NCBI RefSeq assembly: GCF_014650335.1
Contig: NZ_BMUT01000001.1
Span: 797,037-861,036 of the forward strand
Direction: 5' to 3'
Length of the DNA stretch: 64,000 nt
From: Streptomyces hiroshimensis
GTDB taxonomy: Bacteria; Actinomycetota; Actinomycetes; Streptomycetales; Streptomycetaceae
The notes below the pieces were generated by a model that saw nothing but the letters and a program-made list of their open reading frames with translations, ran no database searches and was not told the origin of the DNA. Positions 46,401 through 54,323 of this stretch are shown piece after piece. Position 1 is the first letter of the stretch; every line of letters begins with the position of its first letter. The position numbers and the translations under genes were made by a program.

Positions 46401-46647
46401 GCACCTCGGCGACCAGCCGGTCGCCTGCCGGGGAGAGGCTCGCCGCCCCGTTGGTGGCGGCCGTGAAGGACAGCACCCCACCCCCGGCGGGCGCCGCCCC
46501 GGCCACCGCGGCGGGCAGCGCCCCCGCGACCCCGGCCACCGTCGCGGTACCGGCCGCGGCCTGCAGGAACCTGCGCCGGGAGAGGGCGGAGGGGTCGGAG
46601 GGGGAGGAGAGGGGCGAACGGGGGTCCGGAACGTCCGAGGTGGCCAA
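43405..46647 (-). CDS. Tat-exported TolB-propeller/amidohydrolase fusion protein
   Basis: 1080 aa. The N-terminal twin-arginine signal LSRRRFLQAAAG (about residues 22-33) and Ala-rich segment direct export. Residues about 60-630 are a series of WD40-like/TolB blades, with many WSPDGRxLA/VWSPDGS repeats. The C-terminal part is a metal-dependent amidohydrolase (IPGLWDAHTHP ligands; GTDAPLVP; LEPGKLADVTVVDGDPF). The fold pair occurs in secreted amidohydrolases of unknown substrate. The TTG at 46647 follows AGGAGG; the longer GTG 46683 start is unlikely. No adjacent operon partner. Confidence 0.9.
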   Translation of the reverse strand: MATSDVPDPRSPLSSPSDPSALSRRRFLQAAAGTATVAGVAGALPAAVAGAAPAGGGVLSFTAATNGAASLSPAGDRLVAEVQNVLWSLPRKGGDAVAITPADLEPTRPVHSPDGRLLAVCAYRGGGFHIWTLRPDGSGLRQVTDGPWDDRGPAWSPDGTRIAFASERGGDPVAGSPYRVWVVDVRTGALTQVTGVSGQGGPLQDGAWEDFDPVWSPDGSRLLFVRARVAGAALEARTIASVPADGRGPVRAEHTETEAAQIMTPAVAPDGCLAYLRTTAAPKAGCTLVVDGAPVPVDGDVEPVPPRWIPGGELLLTVGGTFRVVRPQAPQNARVIPFLGRLPVSRPRYRTKRYDLDGGGVHGVRSLHLPALSPDARQVAFAALNALWVADIAGGRPPRRVVKSDPTRYVYGPVWSPDGRSLVYADDRGGLPAARRHDLASGEETELAGGGRAYPVLSPDGRRLAALDLTGALVVRDLAAGTDRVLASPLGGGGLPGRPTWSPDGRYVALCDRNRLNQRFREGYNLIRVVDTADGRARLHALAPHASIADRYDCGPVWSPDGRHMAVISESALWLLPVRPDGTPDGEPRRLTDAAADHPSWSGDSRKILCLAADGRLRLIDIGDASTRTVRIPLDYRRPVPADTVVHAGRFWDGTGDTVREDVDLVVRGGRIDAVEPHRARRAAAHTVDASSGTVIPGLWDAHTHPYQNTYGGRQTALQLAYGITTAVSFGGGAYEQARIREAVAAGELAGPRLLTTGELLDGSRVAYSMGRAHRTREGLRRSLSRATALDWDFVKTYVRAPGWVMEEAARFAHERLGVRAGSHLLSPGVQLGQDLTTHLQATQRLEFGHATTASGRACQDVEEIYTRGGFHLVATIFTSVPLLGEAPALAQDPRVTKLMPPWDVEVVRRTAAERPTADQLATLAREIEVYRRVLAGGGTVALGTDAPLVPVGLSLHLGLRALHRYGLSAARALRTATVLPARVFGADRDLGTLEPGKLADVTVVDGDPFTDFDALVRTASVLRGGVPFEQARLVGAYGGDAGPSAVPSAPPGVRAAADAWLAVGRQLRRDSCCDMELHL

Positions 46648-46893
46648 CTGTCCTCCTGGGAAGGGGGAGTTGCAGCGCGGCACGAGCGCGGTCGGGAGCC
46701 CGATGGTCCCACGGGGGACGGGCGGGCGGTCAACACCGCATGGGGGAGGAGGAGACGACTTTTCCCGCTAAACCGCACAAAAGGGTCATTGCAGCCCTAT
46801 CGCCTCATGAAAGCCGTGCGCGATCACCCGCTGAAGTGCGGTATTGTTCTCGTGCGCGGTCGGCAAGGGCAAAAGCCCGGGCCGGACAAGCAC

Positions 46894-46967
<74 letters not shown>

Positions 46968-46975
46968 CACGGTGC

Positions 46976-47019
46976 AAAAGCCCGCTGAGCAGGAAGAGAT
47001 TCCAGCTCAGCGGGCTTTT
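46976..47019 (+). terminator. Intrinsic terminator after tRNA-Pro
   Basis: Inverted repeat AAAGCCCGCTGAGC (46977-46990) and GCTCAGCGGGCTTT, with a 14-nt loop and a TTTTT run at its 3' end. This is a textbook Rho-independent terminator for the tRNA transcript. Confidence 0.9.
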
Positions 47020-47183
47020 TCGTTGATCGAATGGACGAGTCGCAGGTGACGCCCAGACGTAGAGGCGGGGACCGGATGGGGGCCAGCGGCGCTGGATGCC
47101 CTGGACGGCATGGGGCCGCGCGTCCGGAGTCACGACGGCCGGAGACTTGTCCAACGTTGCGCGGAACCTGACCAGCGCCGCCG

Positions 47184-48068
47184 TCAGGCTTCCACCCAGG
47201 CGTCTCGGTGGCGGGCAATCGCGTACAAGCTCTCAACCTCTTCCGGGGTCAGCTGCCCAGCCACTGGTCCCAGGCTGGCGACTTCCCGTTGCCGCCAGAC
47301 GCGAACATCACTGAGCGTAGAAGCGGCCTTGAGCTCTGACACGCCGACGAAGACCAACGCCGGCTGGACGTGAACGTGCTTCCCGCTGTAACGAGTCAGA
47401 ACGCGTTGGACACGGCGCCCTTCGGCTCGAACCTTGCGTGTATATGGATGGGGCGGCCCATGGTTGACCTTCACGGAGTCGTTGCCCACCCATACGTTCT
47501 TTTGAGGGCAGTGCTTCGTGTTGATGTTGAAGACCCCGCCAGGCCCTATCAGTAAATGATCTATGTCCACCGAGTTCGACAGCAAGATCGAGTGCAGTGC
47601 GTGCCAGCCTTGGTCGGATAAGCGATCCAGCTCAGCGCCTACCCGACGTTCTCCGACCAGGCCCCGACGCCAAGACGCCCACTCCGACTCGCGGCGGAAC
47701 AGCCAGGTAGCCAGCCGCTCGACAGCCCCCGGACCCTCAGTGTCCAGCTTTTTCTTGAGGGCAGACCCCGGGGCATTGCGGGCGAGGTCGTTCTCTGGGG
47801 TGAGTGGTGCCAATGTCGGCAGCTCTGGTCCCGGTTGCCTCGTGGGATGTTCGTTCGGTTGCGGCTGGTACAGAGCCAGGACTTCGTGCACAGCAGCCCG
47901 ATATTCCTCGCGCAGGATCGTGAGTTGACCGGTCGCACGATCAAGCCATGCCACGACCATGCCATCGATCGTCTCCACGTACAGTCGGCCTCGTCCGGAA
48001 CCGCCCCGTTCCCTGACTTTGAGATCGCTCAAGCCAGCCCCCCCGGCATCTACGCCATCCCCACCCAT
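47184..48068 (-). CDS. NERD domain-containing protein
   Basis: About 294 aa. The NERD (nuclease-related) domain occupies the middle to C-terminal part. It begins GLVGERRVGAELDRL and continues DIDHLLIGPGGVFNINTKH, which includes the Asp and the Lys expected for the degenerate endonuclease-like core, then a conserved basic helix (RRVQRVL). The N-terminal half has LYVETIDGMVVAWLDRATGQL, a β-rich region found in actinobacterial relatives. No membrane segment. Possibly a DNA-processing or defence nuclease. The start is uncertain: ATG 48068, ATG 48089 and TTG 48032 are all possible. First gene of the accessory island. Confidence 0.85.
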   Translation of the reverse strand: MGGDGVDAGGAGLSDLKVRERGGSGRGRLYVETIDGMVVAWLDRATGQLTILREEYRAAVHEVLALYQPQPNEHPTRQPGPELPTLAPLTPENDLARNAPGSALKKKLDTEGPGAVERLATWLFRRESEWASWRRGLVGERRVGAELDRLSDQGWHALHSILLSNSVDIDHLLIGPGGVFNINTKHCPQKNVWVGNDSVKVNHGPPHPYTRKVRAEGRRVQRVLTRYSGKHVHVQPALVFVGVSELKAASTLSDVRVWRQREVASLGPVAGQLTPEEVESLYAIARHRDAWVEA

Positions 48069-48759
48069 ATGGCAGCAGCCGAGACGCATGACCACAAGGT
48101 GGCACGTGCGGTCGGGGGAGAGCCTCTCAAGGGGCTGATGTCCAAGGCCATCCCTGGAGACCCCTTCGTGACCATGGAGCGAAGAACCCCGGGGCCCCGA
48201 GCGCTCCGGCAGCAGGCCCGCTTGCCGATGCTCCTCGGGCATTGGTCGGTCGCCCGCGTTCGGCCCGGCGTTCCTATCTCGTGCAGCTCTCTGCCCCGGT
48301 GACCGGCGACTCTTGTCCTGTCGTGCATCAGGCGCGGCATGCCAATGTCTTCTTCAAAGCCACCGCTACGGAGCACACCCGCCTGGCCGGCACTGCTGGC
48401 TGCCCGGGGCTAGATCGCGGAGGCTGACCCCAGCGAGGGGTTCGGTATCACCGAAGCGTCGCCGTCTGCCGATGCCGCTGAAGATGACAGTCCTGACCAG
48501 AGTCAGTGATTGCCTCGTCCTGTCCCCCACCTAGCGGGGTGCCTGGGGCGACCTACCGTCCGTGTCGGAGCCGTGTCGTCGGGACCCCCGATCGGGACCT
48601 GTTCGTCGAGGGCCAAGATCACGATCGAATCCGGGCTTTGTGTACTTGTCGCAAGTCCTGAAGGCCGGCGAGAGGATGAGCGTAGTCCTTCGCCCCGCGT
48701 TTCGGGCCCCTGGATTTCGCGAGGCGTGGATGTCAGTGCCCGGTTCTAGGGTGGCCCGC
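48069..48759. other. Intergenic region in the accessory island
   Basis: About 690 bp between the divergent NERD and Shedu genes. Short open frames exist on both strands (for example 48242-48427 plus, 48050-48376 minus), but none has a ribosome-binding site, consistent codon bias or a recognisable domain. The codon-position GC bias typical of the genome is absent, so this looks like non-coding or decayed DNA. Promoters for both flanking genes must be here. TCTAGGGT just before 48760 could be a -10 of a nearly leaderless Shedu transcript. Confidence 0.5.
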
Positions 48760-49971
48760 ATGGCGACATTCCGATCCGGTTTCACGCTCTGGTGCATGGT
48801 CGAGGCGGCCCGGGAGCTTACCGAGCACGCGAGCGTGCACGAGCGCATCGACGCGGTGCTGCGCATCATGGGGGATTCGGGCAGGACGTACGGCAAGGGC
48901 AGACCGCTGGTGGACGCCTTGGAGGACGTTGCCCAAGAAGCCATTCTTCATGAGGACATGGGGCTCGCCCAGCGCTTTCAGCGTTTCGCGGCCTACGCAG
49001 GAGGCGAGCTGTTCCTCGAAATCCTGGAGATGTACTACGACGAGGAGGCGCGACGGCGTAGCGAGGAAAGCATGCGGAGAATGGCCGCCATGGGCGCTGG
49101 CCGAGCGGTCGCCGCCCTGGACGTCCTGTGCCGCGACAAGCCCGATGCGACCGCCGCCGAAGCCCGGGAGCTCTTCCGCGGCATCGCTCAGTCCGCCGAG
49201 CACCTGGGTCTCGGGACCGGCGAGGGCGGGATCCGGCTGTCCACCCGGGAGATGAGGCGGCTCCAGCAGTACGGGCACATGGAGATACTCCTCCGGAACC
49301 TGCCCCGGCCGGCCTCAGCCGAGGCTGCGCGGATGGTGAGTGACGTCCTGGCGGACGCCGACGCGGGACTGCTGGCCCAACTGCTCGAACTGAAGGCCAG
49401 GCGGGCCGGCCTGGAGGCCCTGCGCGCCGTGGTGGACGACCCGGACAGTTCCGAGAGGGCCCTCCACGCCTGTCTGAAGAACCAGGAGTGGATCTTCGGC
49501 GGAGCCTATGTGGCCGAGCTGGCCCGCCGTCAGTACACCCCGGACGCCATCCTCGACATCCCGCTGTTGCGTGGTGACGGGTCCCTGCACGTGGTGGAAC
49601 TGAAGCGTGCCAACATCAAGGACCTGGTCATCCGGCGCAGCGGCCACCTCATGCTGGGCGCCCCGCCGCATCACGCGGTCTCTCAGGCGCAGAACTACCT
49701 CCGGGCCATGGACGAGAATCGCCGGACCATCCTCACGGATCACGGCGTCGACACCCGCAGGGCCTCGGCGACGGTCGTGATCGGGCACCCGCGCTACGCC
49801 AGCGGGAGCATCACGCAGAAGGAGATCGCGGAGACTCTGCGGACGTACAACACGCACGCGCCACGCATAGAAGTGATCACGTACGAGACCCTGCTGGAGT
49901 CGGCGGCCCGGATGCTGGCCCTCTCGTCGGCACGACAGGACCCCGACCCTGACGAGGAGCCCACGGCATGA
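48760..49971 (+). CDS. Shedu-type (DUF4263) anti-phage nuclease SduA-like
   Basis: 403 aa. The C-terminal PD-(D/E)xK nuclease core lies at about residues 235-385. The motifs are NQEWIFG, Asp266 in PDAILDIPLL, Glu280-x-Lys282 in HVVELKRAN, and the Gln-bearing helix AVSQAQNYLRAMD (Q309, Q311). That pattern is the DUF4263/Shedu signature. The N-terminal 230 residues are helical and unassigned; in the family this part varies and may sense infection. ATG 48760 is chosen; the frame is open further upstream but with atypical composition. The 3' end overlaps a small partner gene by 4 nt. Confidence 0.85.
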   Translation: MATFRSGFTLWCMVEAARELTEHASVHERIDAVLRIMGDSGRTYGKGRPLVDALEDVAQEAILHEDMGLAQRFQRFAAYAGGELFLEILEMYYDEEARRRSEESMRRMAAMGAGRAVAALDVLCRDKPDATAAEARELFRGIAQSAEHLGLGTGEGGIRLSTREMRRLQQYGHMEILLRNLPRPASAEAARMVSDVLADADAGLLAQLLELKARRAGLEALRAVVDDPDSSERALHACLKNQEWIFGGAYVAELARRQYTPDAILDIPLLRGDGSLHVVELKRANIKDLVIRRSGHLMLGAPPHHAVSQAQNYLRAMDENRRTILTDHGVDTRRASATVVIGHPRYASGSITQKEIAETLRTYNTHAPRIEVITYETLLESAARMLALSSARQDPDPDEEPTA

Positions 49972-50291
49972 GCGACACCCCTCCGGCGATCGAGCCGCTC
50001 CTGGCCCGCCTGTGCGGTGGCGCGATCACCGGCAAGGACTACGTCGGCTACTTTTTGAACGAGTACGGGGAGGAGCTCGTCTTCGCCCAACGCCGCGGCG
50101 AGAAGACAGCCCGGTTCTGGCACAGCGACATGGACTGGCAGATGCTCCGCGTCGGCGACCACTCCATACGGGTCGGCGGCGTAATGGACGGGATGATCAC
50201 CGTCGAGGACATGGTCATCGATCGCGCGGAGGCCACATGGCTGTCCTCCTGTCTGGCGGCGTCCCGCCACCTGCGCCCGGGAGGTGTCTGA
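49968..50291 (+). CDS. Small hypothetical protein coupled to the Shedu nuclease
   Basis: 107 aa. The ATG lies in the Shedu stop (ATGA), so it is translationally coupled. No known domain is recognised. The sequence predicts an N-terminal helix (PAIEPLLARLCGG), then β-strands with GKDYVGYFLNEYGEELVFAQR and ARFWHSDMDWQMLRV, and a C-terminal helix (DRAEATWLSSCLAASRHL). No signal or membrane segment. Tight coupling suggests a regulatory, immunity or specificity subunit of the nuclease. Convergent with the HSP90-like gene. Confidence 0.75.
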   Translation: MSDTPPAIEPLLARLCGGAITGKDYVGYFLNEYGEELVFAQRRGEKTARFWHSDMDWQMLRVGDHSIRVGGVMDGMITVEDMVIDRAEATWLSSCLAASRHLRPGGV

Positions 50292-50327
50292 CGACCTCCT
50301 GCAGGCCGGACAACGACGCTTCAGCGG

Positions 50328-53300
50328 TCACTTGGACGGCACCCGTGCCAGGGCCGCCCGTACGGTGTCCGCCAAGTCGCCGACATGGGCACCGAGGTTA
50401 CGGAGGTGCCGGGCGGTGTCCGCCACCGGTAGATCGACGCGCCGGGCGATCCGGACGAGCTGGGCGAGCGGCATCGGCGGATTCATCGGCTTCGGTATCG
50501 GACGCTCATCGGCGGTCAGCAGGCGCAGCGCGTCGCGGTGGGTGAGATCCTGCGGGAGGTCGTCGTGGGATACCCGCAGACCGTAGGAGCGAAGTCGGGA
50601 TGCCAGTTCCCTCGGGCGCCGGCCCAGGTCACGGGCAGCCAGGACCAGGACGAAGAACGGGATCTCGTCGTTCGGACTGAGCCAAAACCACCAGGGGACG
50701 TCCCGTTCATCCGATTCATCCGGGCCGACCCGCAACAGGTCGTCGTAGCGGAACAGCTCGCGATCGAGCTCGGTCGCGCGCTGCGGCAGGACCATGCCCG
50801 TCTTCACACGATAGGCGGCCAGTCGGCTGGTCAGCGCGCGCAGGCTGAGTCTCAGGTCCTCGGCCACTACCATGAGTTGGTGGAAGCTCGGCGCACGGTC
50901 CGTCCGGAAGGGCGACCATTCGACCTCCCAGTCGCCGGCGAGCAGATCAAAGTCGTCGGGCGACTCCCGGCAGGCTGCCTGCGGCGGCAACGTGAATCCG
51001 AGGCGCTCGTATTCGGCCCGCACTGCGTCGGCGGGCAGGCCCAACCACCCTTGGGTGGCCACCAGTTGCCAGGGCGGAAGTGGCCCACCGGCACTCACCC
51101 AGGGCCACTCCCCGTCGTGGTCCCGGCTGAGCCAGCTGACGTAGTCCTGGTCCGGCCGCTCCGGGAAGTCGAACGGTTCCACTTTCAGACCGTAGCGTTC
51201 GAGTCGACACCGCACCTCATCCGGGGTCAGTCCCGTCTGCAGGGCGGCCTGGGCCACGTGGCCGGGCGGCACGGGCTCGTGGTCCTGGATTTCGTTGTAT
51301 TTAGCGATCCTGCCGTCCCGATAGAGAAGCCGGAGATCCACTTCGTCGGGTGCGCCGTCCGGCAGCTCATCCGGCACGACCGTGATTCCATAGGATCGCA
51401 GCCGGGCCGCCGCCTGCGCCGCGTTCACTCCGAGTTCCTCGCCGATCTCCAGCAGATCGTGGATCGTCGCGTACGAGCGATGATGTCCGTACGGTTCGTT
51501 GAGCCAGGTCATGTCCGAGACGTCCCACTCACCGGAGCTTGAAGGGCCGGGGAGAACCAGGTCGGCGACCCCGAAGAGCCGTCGCCGCTCCGCCGGACCG
51601 GCCGGATCGCAGCCGAGCCGCCGGGCAACGCCGAAGACATCTGCCGGCCTGGTGAGCCCGAACGCGCCGTGCTTCCCTGTGAGCAATTCCAGATCCGACG
51701 GCCGGGCCCTGACCACCTGGCGCGGTTCGGCCAGCTCCGGTACAAGCTCCGCCAGCTCACGCGCCAGATCGGTGCCCTCGTGGGCGAGCACGCGCCAGAG
51801 CAGGATGTGGTCCGGGACCGAGAGGTACGTCGAGTCCGTCGTTTGTTCCGAGCGGCGGTTCGACGTCAGTAGATTCTTGAGAAGCATCCGGTCGAGCGGG
51901 AAGCAGCCGGCCTCGGCAGGTACCGTCAGCCGTCCGTGGCGGACACCGAACCCACTTCCCGCTTCGAACGCCGCCTCCGCCACCAGGTCCGCGGTTCGCG
52001 GGCTGCTGTCGGCGACCTCTTTCATCCACTCCAAGGTGAGGAACTTCGCTCCACTCGTCACCAGGACGGGCGCTGCTGCCGTCAGTAGTTCCTCGACTTG
52101 GGGCGATACGTCGGTCAGCACAGTGAGGCGGTCGGTACTGAGCTGTCGCGGGGCGTGCTCCCCGCTCAGGTTCACCACGACGCCCCGGGACCCTGACAGC
52201 ACCCCGATCTGCCGCCGTGATTCGATCTGGAGACCGTCCACCAGCAGCATGCCTCCGTACTCGCACCAGATCACCTGCGTGCCCGGCGGGCTGTCGCTCC
52301 ATTCCACCAGGTCACCGCTGGTTCGGCCGTCAGACGGCTGGAAAACCCCCGCGGCCCACTCTTTTCGCCGCCCGCCATGCTCCACGGTCGTGCGGAACTC
52401 GGCGATGCTCAGCACCCCGGACAGCGCGTCCAGGACCGACCAGGCGCGGCGCCTGTCCCGCAGGTAGAGCCGCACCCGAGTGCCGGGCACGCTGCCCCGC
52501 TCTGTCTTCTCCGTCTTCTCGACGATCCGGAACAGATGGTTCGGCCCGAGGATGTGTGCCTCCACCAGAGGACCGGGTGCGCCGTCCAGCCCCATCCGGC
52601 AGGACGTCACCCGCATCTCGTCCGCGAGCATGAAGTAGGACAGGACCCCGATCCCGAACCGGCTGTTGGGATGGAGCCGCACCGGGGGCTCCACCCGCTC
52701 CCACTCCGCCTGCTCCAGCAGGAAGTCGGGCTGCTCGGCGAAGCGGGCACCGGCGTGCGAGAACACGCCGCGCAGCTCCGCCTCGCCCATGCCGATCCCG
52801 TCGTCCACGCACTCCAGGTACTCGCGACCGTCCTCGTCCACCCCCTGGATGAAGTCGATCCGGCCCTCGTACGGATGGAAGGGGCGGCCGGATCGCTCCA
52901 GGAACTGTGTCCTGGCACGCCGGTAGCGGCACGCGTCGAGAGCGTTCTGATACAGCTCGCGCACAGCCAGGCCGCGGTCCTTGTAGAGCTGGGTGCCGGT
53001 CAGCAGGCCGCGGACGCGGCGGTCGTCCAGCCGGAACCGCGCGCCGCTGGTGAACGTTCCCTCCGCCGGGACGACGCCGTCCGCGGTGAAACGTGTGGGC
53101 AGCGGCGGCATCGGCTGGGCGATCCGGTCGGGCACGGTGCGCCCGACCGCGACGAGCAGCCCGTCCAGCCGTTCGGCGTGTTCGCGCAGGGCCTCCACCA
53201 CGGCCTCGTGTTCGCAGACCGCCTTCAGGACCGGTAGCTCCGGCGACCCGCCCCACGCCATCCCGGCCAGGGTTCGCCGTACCCCGTCCAGCTCGACGGC

Positions 53301-54191
53301 GTTCGGGACACCGGTGTGCTCGACCACCGTGTCCGGCAGGACTGCGAGTTCGAATGCGGCTCCGTACGCGACGGCCAGCAGCAGACTCACCCGTCGCTCC
53401 CGGATCCGCTGTCGGCCGGGACCGGGCAGGAGCTCGTCCGCCTCCAACTGGCCGAGGTGCTCGGAGTTGCAGACGTCGGAGCCGAGCCGCAGACCGGCGA
53501 GGATCCTGGCCAGCCGGTGCGGGCACAACACCTCGGTCAGCGGGCCGCTCTCCGCGGCCAGCTCGGCCGCCAGCTCGGTGAGCCCGTCCGCCCCCTTCTC
53601 CTCCTGGGCAATCCAACGGCGGTACAGCCACCATCCGATCACCGGCGCGGCGTCCGGCCGCAGCGCGGCTCGGTTCACCAGCAGGTCGTGGCCGGCCAGG
53701 AAGGACTGGTACCCGGCGCGCCACGCAGTCGCTGCCGGCCGTGGTTGCAGATCGGTCGGGCCGACCTCCAGACGGGAGGCCACCAGCAGGAGTTGGTGGG
53801 CTTGGTACAGGTAGGGCAGCAGGACGAGCATCCCGGCCTCGGCCGGGTAGAGGTCGAGCGCGCCGTCGGCCTCCCCGAGCAGCCACTCCACCCGGTCCGC
53901 GAATCGCGCCGCGAACCCGGGATCGGCCCACGGGTCCCCGGTGATCCGCTGCTCGGCGGTGTCTCGGACGGCGGCCAGCCGCCCCGCCAGCCGTGCCGCG
54001 TGCTGCAGATGAGCCTCGACGCCGCGCCGGGCCGCGTGCGCCCAGATACCGGACTCCAGCACGGCCCGGACCCACGGCTCTTTCGAAGGGGTGGGCTCAG
54101 CCAGGGCCTGCACCGTCACCGAGGCCGCCTGGATCACCGGCCCCTCATAGGTCCCCCCGCTGATGGTGTTCGTGAGCCCGTGCTGATCCAC
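50328..54191 (-). CDS. HSP90-type ATPase conflict-system protein with C-terminal winged-helix-like repeats
   Basis: 1287 aa. Residues 5-22 carry TNTISGGTYEGPVIQAAS, a short motif I recall at the start of many actinobacterial defence/STAND-like proteins. Residues about 40-370 form a helical region compatible with an inactive HD-type (iHD-CE) domain. A GHKL/HSP90 ATPase follows: N box ELYQNALDACRYR (about 408-420), DDGIGMG (about 461) and NSRFGIGVLSYFML. From about 895 to the end there are some six repeats of 50-75 aa built on LG-x5-VAxRLRxYG-x-V-x4-LP, likely winged helices. GTG 54191 follows GGGGAGGGC; longer starts overlap the divergent gene. Probably a phage or stress sensor-effector. Confidence 0.8.
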   Translation of the reverse strand: MDQHGLTNTISGGTYEGPVIQAASVTVQALAEPTPSKEPWVRAVLESGIWAHAARRGVEAHLQHAARLAGRLAAVRDTAEQRITGDPWADPGFAARFADRVEWLLGEADGALDLYPAEAGMLVLLPYLYQAHQLLLVASRLEVGPTDLQPRPAATAWRAGYQSFLAGHDLLVNRAALRPDAAPVIGWWLYRRWIAQEEKGADGLTELAAELAAESGPLTEVLCPHRLARILAGLRLGSDVCNSEHLGQLEADELLPGPGRQRIRERRVSLLLAVAYGAAFELAVLPDTVVEHTGVPNAVELDGVRRTLAGMAWGGSPELPVLKAVCEHEAVVEALREHAERLDGLLVAVGRTVPDRIAQPMPPLPTRFTADGVVPAEGTFTSGARFRLDDRRVRGLLTGTQLYKDRGLAVRELYQNALDACRYRRARTQFLERSGRPFHPYEGRIDFIQGVDEDGREYLECVDDGIGMGEAELRGVFSHAGARFAEQPDFLLEQAEWERVEPPVRLHPNSRFGIGVLSYFMLADEMRVTSCRMGLDGAPGPLVEAHILGPNHLFRIVEKTEKTERGSVPGTRVRLYLRDRRRAWSVLDALSGVLSIAEFRTTVEHGGRRKEWAAGVFQPSDGRTSGDLVEWSDSPPGTQVIWCEYGGMLLVDGLQIESRRQIGVLSGSRGVVVNLSGEHAPRQLSTDRLTVLTDVSPQVEELLTAAAPVLVTSGAKFLTLEWMKEVADSSPRTADLVAEAAFEAGSGFGVRHGRLTVPAEAGCFPLDRMLLKNLLTSNRRSEQTTDSTYLSVPDHILLWRVLAHEGTDLARELAELVPELAEPRQVVRARPSDLELLTGKHGAFGLTRPADVFGVARRLGCDPAGPAERRRLFGVADLVLPGPSSSGEWDVSDMTWLNEPYGHHRSYATIHDLLEIGEELGVNAAQAAARLRSYGITVVPDELPDGAPDEVDLRLLYRDGRIAKYNEIQDHEPVPPGHVAQAALQTGLTPDEVRCRLERYGLKVEPFDFPERPDQDYVSWLSRDHDGEWPWVSAGGPLPPWQLVATQGWLGLPADAVRAEYERLGFTLPPQAACRESPDDFDLLAGDWEVEWSPFRTDRAPSFHQLMVVAEDLRLSLRALTSRLAAYRVKTGMVLPQRATELDRELFRYDDLLRVGPDESDERDVPWWFWLSPNDEIPFFVLVLAARDLGRRPRELASRLRSYGLRVSHDDLPQDLTHRDALRLLTADERPIPKPMNPPMPLAQLVRIARRVDLPVADTARHLRNLGAHVGDLADTVRAALARVPSK

Positions 54192-54323
54192 CCGCTGCCC
54201 TCCCCGGTCACCGTGCGGCCAACAGCTTAGGAGGCCGTAGTGCGACTCTCCAGGCGCCCGCGAAGCGGCATTGTCAGTGCCCCGGCCTAGGCTCGTAAGC
54301 CGAGCCTGACAAGGGGAGGATCC

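Noticed and set aside
48242..48427. Short plus-strand frame in the island gap, and the overlapping minus frame 48050-48376
   Set aside because: No ribosome-binding site, no domain, no third-position bias; treated as non-coding or decayed DNA.
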